Shown here: positions 19,221 to 29,353 of the stretch, piece after piece
Numbering within the stretch: position 1 is the first letter of the stretch
Layout of the letters: the number at the start of each line of letters is the position of its first letter
Source: Paramoeba atlantica
Lineage: Eukaryota; Discosea
Direction: 5' to 3'
DNA: 64,000 nt
Assembly (NCBI GenBank): GCA_977017575.1
Contig: CDRNVI010000015.1
Coordinates: 494,533 to 558,532, forward strand
Notes under the pieces: generated by a model
The model's database searches: none
The model's input: the letters and a program-made list of their open reading frames with translations, nothing else
What the model was told of the DNA's origin: nothing
Position numbers and translations under genes: made by a program

Positions 19221-22200
19221 ATGTGTGGGTGGCAAGATCTAGTTAAGACGTACAAGGAATACGTTTTAAGCAGTCTAACTCCAGGAGAAATTAGGCCAAA
19301 TATTTCGCTCAATGAATGGCGAGAAAAATGGGATAGCGAACCTGACAATCTTGTTCGAAGCAAGATAACAATACAAACGGCCCATGCCACTTTGAATAAA
19401 TATTTGGAACTTTCGCAATTTTATCATTCTGAATCCGATAAGTTTTTGGAATATCAACTCCTGATATTGAAGGCACTACATACGATCATCGTCGAAGAAG
19501 GAGAGCAATCTCCAAGCAAAAAATGTCAGATACAATCCTTGCTCAATTATTTAAGAACAATGGGTTTGAAAACCGAAGAACCTCGACACGAGAACGTAGG
19601 AGACGAAGGGATAAAAACTGACTTTCCAGAGCAACATTCAACAAATCGGAACACCGCTGTTCTTCCAGCCAAAGGCAGTGCCTTTCAAAGTCTGCATATT
19701 CAAGATAAATCTCCAAAGAATTCCACTGAGGCTCTAGAACTTATTGACATTCTTCAACAACATATTAGGCGAATGCGTAGATTGGTCTCCACAGAGAATT
19801 CGAAACAGAAGTCTCCGAATAAATCATTGGGTACGTATACAGCAAAACCTTCCGAAGCGAATGTTGATACGAACAGGTCGGTCGACACAAACGATATGAA
19901 GACCTTAGTAAAGAAAACAAAAGTTTACAACCAGAGCAGCACTATACGTCACGAAACGGGCCGAACAGATACCTCTTTAAGGAAGACCCCTAAAAGTTCC
20001 GGACCGTTAGACATTTTTGTCAAAACGCGAAGGTGTCCATCTGATACGGAAAATCAACAAGCGCTATTGCTTAACGAAGTGAGAAGAATGGTTGTAGAAG
20101 CCTGCGTACTAGCCTCCGAATCCAAAGATGTACCATACCTTATCAGGGAAATTCGACAACTGGTAGGAGATGAGCTTATTCCTCTTCCACAATTCGAAGA
20201 AGCTCTCTTACGTCTCGAAGGGTATAAAAACGAAAACGTTGTAGCGGTAGTTCCATTTGATTCTACAAATAATGAAGGAATTACGGAGGAATTTAATGAG
20301 ATATCTCCTGATACCCAAGACAAGGGCACTCCGCTTCAAGAAAGTAAAGTCTCTCCACATTCGGAGAGGCTAGAAACTGGCGATGCATACACGTCTGAAG
20401 AATTCTACCGAACGCGAACGACTCATGATTCTCAAAAAACGGCACAGGAAAGAGAAGAAGAAACACTGGAAATGCGTGAAAAAAGTGCAGCAGGTACCGA
20501 ATTTGAATATGAACCACTGAAGGGTGTTTTAGAAGACAACACGACAACTTCAGCTCAAGAACCAGCTATTATCAATGATCCATTTAATCCGTTAGACGCG
20601 GGGACTGATTTGCCGAATTTTCTTCGACAATTTATGCACTCTATCATCAGCTTAATAAATGATTTAGAGGGCTTTTCAAGTCCAAGTTTGGCTGAAGCTA
20701 AAACATTATCTTTTCGGCGATACGAAAGAATATCATACTGCATGGAAGTTAAGAGACAAGCGGACCAAGAGGCGCTACGTAAGAAGAAGCAGGATGATAG
20801 AGATCGTATGCTTGCGATAAGAGAAAGAAACCGTCGACTAGCTCGTGGTCCAATCGAGGACCTAAAGGTAAAAGACTTAAAACCCCTTCCCGCTATACTA
20901 TACTTAGAGAGTGAACTTGGTATTGCACGCAAGTATTTTAGTGATGTGGTAACTACGTGGGTTTTGCTTCATAGCGCCCCTACGATGTTTCGAATGTCTC
21001 GCATGAGTCTGAATCTGTTTCTTCAGGCACTACAGGAAGACAAGGAGACTCTTTTGATGGAACATACTTTTCGAGGCCTTCTAGAGGTCATAGGATACGA
21101 CGGAGCTACCCCTACAAGTGGTATGTTAACCAGAAGTGCTTCCTCAGGAAAAACCTGGACAATGGACGTCATTGATTATCTTGCTCAAGATATAGGAATT
21201 GAAAAACGATCTCGACCCCAGAAAAAAAGGGAGCTTTTAAATGAATCCGAGTCTAGTTCTGATTCAGAATCAAGCTCAGAAGGGGGGGGTGAAGAAATTA
21301 TTGTGTGCGATAATTGCGATGACGTGATTCCGAGTTCCAATGTGATTGCCGAATGTTGCGCTTGTCAGAAAACTTTTCATTTGAAATGCGTTGGCTTACG
21401 TCGAGGTCCAGGGCGAGGATGGAGGTGTTCAGAGTGCCCTGCCCCGTCCGAAAGTAGCGACAGTAGCGAAGAAAGTAGTAGCGCTGACACCGAAGGTTCA
21501 ATCGAGAGGCACGAAAAGAAAGATGAAGGAGAAAGCGATTATGAAGGTACTGATGATGAAGCAGAGGTCACGAATATGGTAAAAGATGCTCGCGCACTGG
21601 GAAATTATCTCACTTGGGCCAATCTATCTCTCCCTACTCGAGTTTCGTTGCTTCGGGCTCTTACTCGTCGGGCTCTTCTGAGTGACAAATTAAATCAATT
21701 TTTTGCTGAAGCATCTATCACACTTGCACGCGAGAATCGCGAAGTATCTCGTGAGGAAGATGCCACAAAGAGATTTGAGCTACAACACAAGTTTTGGCTC
21801 ATGTCCGAACGCACCGATAACGGACGTAGCATTCTTCGGTCATTGGGTTCAGATCGATACAAACGACTTTACTGGCGCTTTCCTATGGATAGGAGACTCT
21901 TCGTCCAGACTACCACGCAATCCCTTCCTGTTCCCCCGGAAGCACAGTTCGTTCAGAAAAAGTCCAATGTTCTATTTGATGAGGATATGGACACTGATCG
22001 AGGTTTAACTAAAGATATGGATGCTACACCTAAAGAGTGGGGAACTCTATCTTGGGCTTACTTCGATGCGCTTACAGATTCACTGTCACAATTTGGCCTT
22101 CGTGAGTCAGGTTTAAAAAAGAACCTGGATTCTCTTCGCACACATGTGGAAAAAGAATATAAGAATATTTTAGATCCAGAAATTGACACCATTCGCATTA

Positions 22201-22247
22201 CGCGTAGTCGCACCACCGGTGGAGGGTACATAAATCGTCTGAGATGA
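19221..22247 (+). CDS. DDT-PHD-WSD chromatin-remodelling cofactor
   Basis: The 1008-aa nuclear protein has the domain order of ISWI-partner proteins (ACF1/BAZ/RSF1-like). A DDT-like domain lies about 570-640 (FSDVVTTWVLLHSAP, LNLFLQALQEDKETLLMEHT), preceded by a charged coiled coil (RKKKQDDRDRMLAIRERN). After a Ser/Asp/Glu stretch comes a PHD finger at about 693-740 (CDNCDDV, CCACQKTFHLKCVG, WRCSEC). WHIM/WSD-type motifs follow from about 795, with the diagnostic LGSDRYKRLYWRFP near 874. The N-terminal 500 residues are largely unrecognised. The likely job is coupling an ISWI ATPase to nucleosomes. ATG 19221 is preferred over the in-frame TTG 19209. Confidence 0.8.
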   Translation: MCGWQDLVKTYKEYVLSSLTPGEIRPNISLNEWREKWDSEPDNLVRSKITIQTAHATLNKYLELSQFYHSESDKFLEYQLLILKALHTIIVEEGEQSPSKKCQIQSLLNYLRTMGLKTEEPRHENVGDEGIKTDFPEQHSTNRNTAVLPAKGSAFQSLHIQDKSPKNSTEALELIDILQQHIRRMRRLVSTENSKQKSPNKSLGTYTAKPSEANVDTNRSVDTNDMKTLVKKTKVYNQSSTIRHETGRTDTSLRKTPKSSGPLDIFVKTRRCPSDTENQQALLLNEVRRMVVEACVLASESKDVPYLIREIRQLVGDELIPLPQFEEALLRLEGYKNENVVAVVPFDSTNNEGITEEFNEISPDTQDKGTPLQESKVSPHSERLETGDAYTSEEFYRTRTTHDSQKTAQEREEETLEMREKSAAGTEFEYEPLKGVLEDNTTTSAQEPAIINDPFNPLDAGTDLPNFLRQFMHSIISLINDLEGFSSPSLAEAKTLSFRRYERISYCMEVKRQADQEALRKKKQDDRDRMLAIRERNRRLARGPIEDLKVKDLKPLPAILYLESELGIARKYFSDVVTTWVLLHSAPTMFRMSRMSLNLFLQALQEDKETLLMEHTFRGLLEVIGYDGATPTSGMLTRSASSGKTWTMDVIDYLAQDIGIEKRSRPQKKRELLNESESSSDSESSSEGGGEEIIVCDNCDDVIPSSNVIAECCACQKTFHLKCVGLRRGPGRGWRCSECPAPSESSDSSEESSSADTEGSIERHEKKDEGESDYEGTDDEAEVTNMVKDARALGNYLTWANLSLPTRVSLLRALTRRALLSDKLNQFFAEASITLARENREVSREEDATKRFELQHKFWLMSERTDNGRSILRSLGSDRYKRLYWRFPMDRRLFVQTTTQSLPVPPEAQFVQKKSNVLFDEDMDTDRGLTKDMDATPKEWGTLSWAYFDALTDSLSQFGLRESGLKKNLDSLRTHVEKEYKNILDPEIDTIRITRSRTTGGGYINRLR

Positions 22248-22719
22248 TCAAAGCACTTCACGATTTTAAGATGTGTGGTAGTTACATGTAAATCTTTTTC
22301 TCGGACGTTACAATATAACGTGGTTCGGTTATAACTAAGTTCGATATTGATAAACTGGGTGCGACTGTTTCGCATTCCTACCTTTCTGATGGGCTTCACT
22401 AGCGCTAATAGTAGTAGTGCAGTATTAATTGTTACACAGTATTAATGAGGGGCTGCGGGCAGTGGGTTCGGTGATGCACACCCGCAGCCCCTCTAATATT
22501 GAACCAGCCATTTTTCACAGTGATACATGATTGCAATATACTTTGTATATTGCTCTATTTTTATAATGCGCTGTTACGCGCAGTGCCATTTGTTTTCATA
22601 GTAAAATAGTAATTTATAATACACTAAAAACGCATTAGAAAAAGCAGGTATTTCGGTTTTTAATTGCTTTTCTAAACGAATCAGCTTTATTTTTCCTCAT
22701 TGTTCCTCTCTACGCCCAA
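22248..22719. other. Spacer with GC-rich hairpin
   Basis: AT-rich except for the hairpin at 22447-22493. A pyrimidine-rich leader, after an AG near 22682-22683, precedes the leishmanolysin ATG. Confidence 0.5.
22447..22493. repeat. GC-rich 13-bp perfect stem-loop
   Basis: GAGGGGCTGCGGG at 22447-22459 pairs perfectly with 22481-22493, leaving a 21-base loop; flanking ATTAAT/TAATATT partly extends the stem. It stands out in an AT-rich spacer about 200 bp after the DDT-PHD gene. It could be a remnant of a small inverted-repeat element or a structured RNA. Confidence 0.65.
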
Positions 22720-24369
22720 ATGCTGTTTTTTATACTGGCCATGCTTCCCTTGTTTTCGGCCCATGTATGCATCCACTCCAACCTGAACCACGCTCATTTC
22801 ACGGCAAACTGGACAAATCTTGTAGAAACTGATTACGCCCCTGAACCAGAATTTTCTGCTGAAATGATTTCTCCGCTTTCTCTCGGGTGGTCCGGGGGAA
22901 AAGCATCACCTCGAGGGGCTATCCGCATTACAACGTCTACTGAAGATCTCTTTAACCCTGAAAAACACTGCACGGCAGTGGGGCAGCTCCGGCCCACTTT
23001 TCTTGGATCGGAGGCCATTTGTCGTGAGGAAGACATACTGACACCGGAGAAAAGGGATCGGCTACTTCATACTGTGTTGCCTGCTGCGGTCTCTTTTTTT
23101 GAAAAGGCACTTAGTGTTGACCAGGGGCACCGTGGATTATTGATGAATAACAACATTTGTGGGGTGGAGATTTCTGTACCCTCTAATTTCACGACAACTC
23201 CGGGGGCTGAGAACGCAGACTACGTTTTGTTCGTGACTGCTGGTCCAATCGAGTCTGCGGAAACCGTAGCTTGGGCAGGAGCGTGCGGGTACAACCGCAA
23301 GGGGCGCCCCGTTGTTGGTCTCGTCAACTTTGGCCCCGCAGCGTTGGGACTTCCTCTCGCTCCTCAGTATTTCACTAAAGTTGCCACACATGAGATCACC
23401 CATGCTCTCGGCTTCACCCCGTATTTTGCGCAAAGTATGTTTCTGTGGCCGAATCGCAATCCAATTAGCACTCGCAATCGCAGGGGAAAGCGAGTGACTG
23501 TGATTACCTCTCCTGAGGTCATTACCCGGTCACGTGAACACTTTGGCTGTCCCACGCTGGACGGTATGGAACTGGAGGACGGAGGCGGGGAAGGTACCCA
23601 ACTTTCCCACTGGGAGAAACGACTTCTTCTAAACGAACTAATGGTAGGCATGCTAAACGCTGGAGAAGTCAATTTAGCCGTAAGTAACATTACTCTTGCT
23701 TTTTTCCAGGATAGTGGTCACTATAATGTGAATTACACAGCATCGTCTCCATTAGCAGAGATGCGCTTTGGTCGAAGCGCCGGGTGTTCGTTTCTAATGG
23801 AAAAGTGCAACACTGTCGGCGGGGGTCGTGGCACTCACTTTTGCTTTAACCGTGAAAAAGCATGCGCCCCGGACCGCCTTGGCGTGGGGGTTTGCAATTA
23901 CGTGGAGTACTCTTCACCTCTGCCCTTGCCTTTTCAATACGACAATCCTTTTTACGGTGGAATATGCGATATAGCAGACTATTGCCCTTTTGTACAAGCT
24001 TATGATGATTATGTCTGCGTAAATCCCAGTCTGGAAGGTTTATCAGGAATTCGTTCCTCACAAGTTGGTGATGTTTTCAGTTCAGAAAGCCGGTGTTTCA
24101 ACACTTTTGATTTAGATGGTACTCTTAAAAAAGGTGGTTTGCGGCACAGTAGGTTAAGGTCTTCCTTGAATAGTACTGGTCAGCGATGTTTACGTGTACG
24201 TTGCGTTCGCGGTGCGCTTCAACTTTCAGTTGGAAAATCTATAAAATGGCTTAGGTGTCCAGCAAACGGTTCGTCTGGTATAATTGAGGCCACCGACGGG
24301 TACAGTGGTCGAATAGAATGCCCCCCAGCTGAAGAGATATGCACGCCAGAACTAGAGGTTTATTCGTAA
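22720..24369 (+). CDS. GP63: Leishmanolysin (GP63-like M8 metalloprotease)
   Basis: A secreted or vacuolar zinc protease, 549 aa. The N-terminal hydrophobic signal (MLFFILAMLPLFSAHVCIH) precedes a propeptide. The zinc site is HEITHALGF near 224, with the third ligand His near 297 in SHWEKRLLLNELM, the long spacing typical of M8 enzymes. The C-terminal region is cysteine-rich (AGCSFLMEKC, HFCFNREKAC, ICDIADYCPF). There is no hydrophobic C-terminal tail, so a GPI anchor is unlikely and secretion or lumenal location is inferred. All catalytic residues are present. Confidence 0.93.
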   Translation: MLFFILAMLPLFSAHVCIHSNLNHAHFTANWTNLVETDYAPEPEFSAEMISPLSLGWSGGKASPRGAIRITTSTEDLFNPEKHCTAVGQLRPTFLGSEAICREEDILTPEKRDRLLHTVLPAAVSFFEKALSVDQGHRGLLMNNNICGVEISVPSNFTTTPGAENADYVLFVTAGPIESAETVAWAGACGYNRKGRPVVGLVNFGPAALGLPLAPQYFTKVATHEITHALGFTPYFAQSMFLWPNRNPISTRNRRGKRVTVITSPEVITRSREHFGCPTLDGMELEDGGGEGTQLSHWEKRLLLNELMVGMLNAGEVNLAVSNITLAFFQDSGHYNVNYTASSPLAEMRFGRSAGCSFLMEKCNTVGGGRGTHFCFNREKACAPDRLGVGVCNYVEYSSPLPLPFQYDNPFYGGICDIADYCPFVQAYDDYVCVNPSLEGLSGIRSSQVGDVFSSESRCFNTFDLDGTLKKGGLRHSRLRSSLNSTGQRCLRVRCVRGALQLSVGKSIKWLRCPANGSSGIIEATDGYSGRIECPPAEEICTPELEVYS

Positions 24370-25301
24370 ACATCTAAGCGGTTGTTTGTCTTTATATAAA
24401 TTTTGTATACACGGTATTTCAGTGTACGCCACTACTTATTTGTACCTGTGCCATTTCTGTTCTGTATTTTAGCACGACTTCCTTTTACGAGGCCAGGTTG
24501 TGTATAATACGTACCTATTGAATTACAGAAAAGCTTGCAAAGGCGCTACACTTTGTTCCATCGTGTGTCATTTACGAGATAAAAAATAATTTTTATCTTT
24601 TCTGCATTTCGTGAGTACCTTTATTCTCAGAAAAGTCAAAGAACGGCTTTTTTGCGTTTTGACTTGGCGCTGCACGTAGGTGATTCCTGAGATCTCAATA
24701 TCTCATTCATACGGATATTCAGTTACGCTAACATAGTTGCACTTATGTGCTGTCTCCCGAAAGATTAAAAAACTAACGATTCAGCCAACTCTGTGCACTC
24801 CTCATTTAAGAGGCAATCGCCTCTTCGCATCTACACATGCCTAGCGCTTTCCGATTCCGTTATTCTTTTTACATTACATACATGGGATACTTCATATTAT
24901 ACATGGGACACTTCCCATAGCGAGAGGCAGTAACTTCTTCCCGTGGAAGAACCGAAGCAATTGTTTCACTGGTCTTGTGATGCTTACTCCCTCTTTTGCA
25001 AACATAATGTGCCCCCCCTTTAATGGAGACTCCACCCCTCAGACCCCCCTTTAATAGAGACAAAAACTTGGAATAATTTTGGAGAAAAAAATGTATGTTG
25101 CTTAAAAGGGTAGAAAAATACTTAGAATTCACTGAACATTCAATAATCTCTAATAATGTAAACATTCACCGCATTCAAGGTTTCTGAATCCGCGGAATCT
25201 CCTGTCAAGTTGAAAGATGGTGTTCGTAACACGATTCATTTTGTGCACGGGCCTCTGAGCTCCTGGATTATCACAGAACCGCCAGCCACGAATCCGGAAT
25301 C
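24370..25301. other. Accessory spacer
   Basis: AT-rich and without a supportable gene. From about 25,005 it carries C-runs (CCCCCCTTTAATGGAGA-type repeats near 25012 and 25045) that look like degenerate ends of small inverted-repeat elements. Confidence 0.4.
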
Positions 25302-25617
25302 TACCGTATACCCCCCCCCAGTAAGAGAATGGGTTTTGGGTCGAAATGGCCAAATCTCTCTTACTGGGGGGGGGTATGCTTTTTTGGTCAGTTTCCTCTT
25401 TTCTCCCAACTTTTGACTATTTTTTCTTTTTTTTCTTCTGAAAACGTGTTAAAACGCTTCTTTGGGGTACCCTCGAGGCCCCTAACATGCAGACACTCAC
25501 CCCCTATACGCCTCCTATTGAGCTCCCAAGCCAAATCTCTCTTACTGGGGGTCAGCCTAAAAAGGTTCAAATCTCCCTTACTGTGGGGGGTACCTTACTG
25601 GGGGGGGGTATACGGTA
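25302..25617. mobile_element. TA-ended MITE with C-run/G-run termini
   Basis: The left end TACCGTATACCCCCCCCC is mirrored by GGGGGGGGTATACGGTA at 25601-25617, with AGTAAG/CTTACT extending the match. TA at each outer end fits a Tc1/mariner-type target site. Internal copies of TCTCTTACTGGGGG (near 25360, 25530) and a GGCCAAATCTCTCTTACTGG block suggest nested or tandem end duplications. 316 bp, non-coding. A related CCCCCAGTAA family recurs at 47,026-47,290. Confidence 0.65.
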
Positions 25618-25916
25618 ACATTCGAAATCACAAACAACCTTCTTCCAATCACTGTCCGTGAAAAGAGAGACCGAACAGAGTAAAGCATGTATGACAAGCG
25701 CGATATATGCCTGTCGAAATCGACGGTATCCAATATACAGGATAAGTACGGGCTCTCTCCAAGTACTTTTCATAAAACACGCAACTGGTGAGTGACATTT
25801 TTCTGTTTTAGTCTCTTCGTTGTTCTCAACTTAGGATGTACCACTGCTGCGTCGTATAACGGTAGCTGATGTCCCAAACTCTCAAAATACGTATTAGGGG
25901 TCGAAGAACATTGTTT

Positions 25917-26500
25917 TTACTGTATGTGTTTGGACCATCCTGTCTCGCTGATCAGGGTGTCAGTCGGTAAGAAGGTCCACAAGGCTCCGTCCTCATATTC
26001 CTGGGTCTTCCCGGCGCCTTCAAAGCGTTCGGGGATACCAAGGCTATGATTTAGGAAGATGGGGATGGCGTCGCCCATGTCGGGTGCGAAGATGTGACCG
26101 TGAAAGGAACCGTCGTATACGCGGATCACCGTGGCTTCCACGGGGGTTTGCTCACCATGTGGCAGGGAAAGGGAGAGAGACACCTGCTGGGCGCAATCGA
26201 GCTTCTCGCGATCGTTGATTTCAGTGGGTTCCCGGTAGTGTCCTTGAGCATGGGACTTTTGTTGGACACGCCCAGAGTGTTTCTCACCAACCCCATGAAT
26301 TCATGGAAGGTGGCGAAAGCGCCGCAGGGCACCCTAATGTGCCCCGAGCTGGCGGGGCCTAAATCCAGGAGGATTAGCCCTTCGGGTCCGTAGTCAATTA
26401 GGCCTCCATCCAGAAATTAGGGCCATCCAGAATGTTGAGGGACTTGGTTGACGGAGATCGCGCCGACCGTTGCATAACATTGTTTGAACAGGATGAGGAG
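25917..26500 (-). other. GC-rich coding remnant of unknown origin
   Basis: This GC-rich island has protein-like frames on the minus strand, opposite to every real gene here. The more upstream part reads LIDYGPEGLILLDLGPAS and then AFATFHEFMGLVRNTL; the downstream frame includes DAIPIFLNHSLGIPERF and GALWTFLPTDTLIS. The frames overlap but are discontinuous, so it is not an intact gene. No family is recognised; a vague similarity of the first part to SMI1/KNR4-type domains is too weak to call. It may be a transferred or transposon-carried fragment. Confidence 0.35.
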
Positions 26501-26638
26501 CTCGGTCCTGCGCTCCTGTTTTCTGTGTGACCTACACAGAGTGTAGGTAGGAGTTGCCGGAGGAGTTCCACCACTGATAAGTATGGCGGGGGAAGGTTTA
26601 TTAATGGGCGGTAATTTTTCTTTCCCATGGCAATTTGT

Positions 26639-26690
26639 CTGTCCAAAGGCATTTTATCTGTCCAAAGGCATTTTATCTGTCCAAAGGCAT
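26639..26690. repeat. 19-bp tandem repeat, about 2.7 copies
   Basis: The unit CTGTCCAAAGGCATTTTAT repeats head to tail at 26639, 26658 and 26677 (the last partial). Non-coding. Confidence 0.85.
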
Positions 26691-26959
26691 CGGTCCTGTC
26701 CGGCCGCCTGTTGCGAAGACTTGGTATCCAAGTGTTATAGAGAAACATGGACCCCCTAATTTCAAAATATTCTTCATTTTAGGGGTTCCCTGGTGCCCTT
26801 TTTAAGTACGCGTTTGCTCCTTTTAATAGTGTTGCCCGCTATTTTTTTGGTCAAATAATAATAACTACACGCCCGCTAATATATTTTAATAAACGAGTGA
26901 ATAAACGGGATAAAATATTGCATCTATAAGAATAACATTTAGAAATGTAAGCTTTCTTG

Positions 26960-28981
26960 ATGTCTTGGGTTTCTTCACTTATTCATGCACAAGTTATGCT
27001 TCGCAAACTTCACGTTGCAACTTTTTCGGACTTGGTGAATTCAAAGTCAATGACGACGAATGAACTGTCATCTGTCTTAAAAACGACATGTGTGAGTTTT
27101 CCTGTCGATGATATTATACAAACGATTCGTAATCTTGTTTGCTCGACTCCATCGCAGTGGAATCTAGCGACAAAACTTCTAAAAAGAAGTTTTTCTTTAT
27201 TGTCTTCAGAACAAGCAAGTGCATGTGGGAGCTATCTTTTTCATCTACACCCAGATTTTTCTAGTTATTCTCTTGGAGAATACCTTCAAGGGGTAAAAAG
27301 CATTGAGAAGTACCGAAAATATAGGTCTGACGGAACACAGCTTGCAGAAGCACATTACGTTTTTCTTCGTAATTGGGATACCTCCATTCAAATTTACAAG
27401 GATGTTATAGCAAAATGCCAAGATGTTTCTCAAGGGTTTTATTATCCTGAAAATCTTGTGGTAAATTGGATACTACAGCAACCTGCAAAGCGGTGGTGCG
27501 AAGGTTTGCATCTTTTAGAGCGCACAGAAACAACCCTTTCATCTATCTTGGGTCCACTGGTTCGCACGGCAGGTCCTTTGGGGATTTATATTTATCTAAT
27601 ACTAAAAAATAGATTTATTGACTACCGCAGTCAGTGGATTTCCAAGCGCATGCTATTACTGCCACAATGGAAAAATCGTTGGCTTCTCGGGTTTAAAATA
27701 TTTCAAATAATTTCCAGTGGTTCATCTCTCCTGGCTGATGAGGCACGTTTACAATGCCTTTTTAACAAACAGTTGACTATCTGGGATGATTTGAACCATC
27801 CATTTGGACGTATTTTTCTTTACCTTTCCTCGATTCGCTGGCAAAAGACCTTTCCTGACTTCCAAAAACATCTTTTTCGATTTCCTCATGCTACGAGGCT
27901 TCTATCACTCATTCAAAATCCTTTAGAAATAGCAAATTCTACTGCTCTCAGTCACGTTATCGATACATTCGTTAGACAGCCAGATTTGGCGCCTGAAACT
28001 CTCGTAATTAAATTGGTGCAAGTTTCAAGAATAGTTCTCGAAAAAGAATATTGTCATCGCTTGTTTCTTAAATTGATGAAGCGCCGCTTCGTCTTGCTCG
28101 ATGGCGAGCCCATATCGCATTTAAATTTGACGTTGTATCCTGATCAAATATTGCAAATAAAATTTCAATCTTTAGCGCCGTTGGTTGGTTCAAGTCGCAC
28201 GGCAAGTGGTACTCTTCCAGCGAGGCTCACTGAATCGACTATAAAAGCAGCAGGTGAGCACTCAGCCGAAGCAAGTGAATTTATAGAAAATGAAACCGAA
28301 TTAAGTTTTCTTTCCGACCCCATGTTGATTGAAGAGATAAGCATCACACATGATAGTGCCTTTGCTTCAAAATTGAAGCCTGATTGTCCGCCTGATATAG
28401 AGTATGAACTGGGAGATGGGAGTTCATTCGAAAAATCATTTATGGAAGGCGACTACGCAACAGATTCCATTATGAAACCGGAATCCATCTACACCTCGTG
28501 GAATGATGACGTACTTCAGGGCTTTTGTCCATCCGTTCGACCTTTTTGTGTATTGGTCCCTTATTTCTCTAAGCATGCCTTACCCTCCTTGTTTCCAGGT
28601 AAACTTTTGAGCGAGAGGCGTTTATATCAATTTATTTCTGTCGATCTGCATCATCGACCTTCTTTGCGAGTGTACCAATGCATCACATATGGAGACAATT
28701 CCGAGATAGGAAAAATAGTTAAAAAAATGCAGTTTCGGAATGAATTTATACTTGGATGCTCGTGTGCTAAGCAAGGTGGAGGTTCCTTTTTATCTTCCCC
28801 CTTGTGTACGGATGGAGCACCCTTGATAGCGCTTAAGGAGCTACATTTTCGTCATCCTCATACAGGAGAACGAGTACTTGTCGAGCGAACAACAAAACTT
28901 GACCGCATTGCGCAGACCCTAAATACATCAAAGCGTGGACCGAGTTCAAAACGCACAGATCTAAAAAGTGTACAGGTATAA
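26960..28981 (+). CDS. Unknown 673-aa protein
   Basis: A large intact frame with ordinary codon use and no recognised domain. The N-terminal 400 residues are rich in helices, Leu, Trp and aromatic residues, as in helical-repeat (PPR/TPR-like) proteins, but no repeat consensus is secure. Residues about 420-510 are acidic/Ser-rich. The last 150 residues form another conserved-looking block (RPFCVLVPYFSKHALPSLFP, FILGCSCAKQGGGSF). The start is ATG 26960; a TTG directly before it is in frame. A mitochondrial or RNA role is only a guess. Confidence 0.75.
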   Translation: MSWVSSLIHAQVMLRKLHVATFSDLVNSKSMTTNELSSVLKTTCVSFPVDDIIQTIRNLVCSTPSQWNLATKLLKRSFSLLSSEQASACGSYLFHLHPDFSSYSLGEYLQGVKSIEKYRKYRSDGTQLAEAHYVFLRNWDTSIQIYKDVIAKCQDVSQGFYYPENLVVNWILQQPAKRWCEGLHLLERTETTLSSILGPLVRTAGPLGIYIYLILKNRFIDYRSQWISKRMLLLPQWKNRWLLGFKIFQIISSGSSLLADEARLQCLFNKQLTIWDDLNHPFGRIFLYLSSIRWQKTFPDFQKHLFRFPHATRLLSLIQNPLEIANSTALSHVIDTFVRQPDLAPETLVIKLVQVSRIVLEKEYCHRLFLKLMKRRFVLLDGEPISHLNLTLYPDQILQIKFQSLAPLVGSSRTASGTLPARLTESTIKAAGEHSAEASEFIENETELSFLSDPMLIEEISITHDSAFASKLKPDCPPDIEYELGDGSSFEKSFMEGDYATDSIMKPESIYTSWNDDVLQGFCPSVRPFCVLVPYFSKHALPSLFPGKLLSERRLYQFISVDLHHRPSLRVYQCITYGDNSEIGKIVKKMQFRNEFILGCSCAKQGGGSFLSSPLCTDGAPLIALKELHFRHPHTGERVLVERTTKLDRIAQTLNTSKRGPSSKRTDLKSVQV

Positions 28982-29353
28982 TTTTATTAAACATGTTTAC
29001 TTAACTTTTTCTTTGAACAGGCACAAGAATATTATATACTTTGTTTGGTTTTGCTTGTTTTATTTGATCGGTCGATAAAAATTCATCAAACGAGTACGTG
29101 ATTATAGCTATTCTATTACGCACTTGCCTCTTAAAACTATTTTGGGTGTTATACTTCTTTAGGTAAAACGTAAAGAATTTTTCATGCGTGCAAATCAATC
29201 GTTTTCTTATTGAATGTCTTGAAGCTTTTAAAACTAATTCCTGCGACTTCGCAAAAAACTCTTTTGCCAACTTCCTAAAAAAAATATTTTCTCAAGATTT
29301 CTTAGTATTTTAAATCTATCTTTAGTAATATTTCTTGGTATCTTTATCCGATC
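28982..29353. other. Spacer, no gene seen
   Basis: Strongly AT-rich. An 89-codon minus-strand frame is present but lacks an ATG start and has A/T-driven composition. Confidence 0.5.

Noticed and set aside
25012-25060. CRISPR-like or tandem array from CCCCCCTTTAATGGAGA repeats
   Set aside because: Only two imperfect copies without regular spacers; better explained as degenerate transposon ends in a eukaryotic genome.
29001-29270. 89-codon minus-strand frame
   Set aside because: No ATG start, AT-driven Lys/Phe composition, opposite to the array, no similarity seen.
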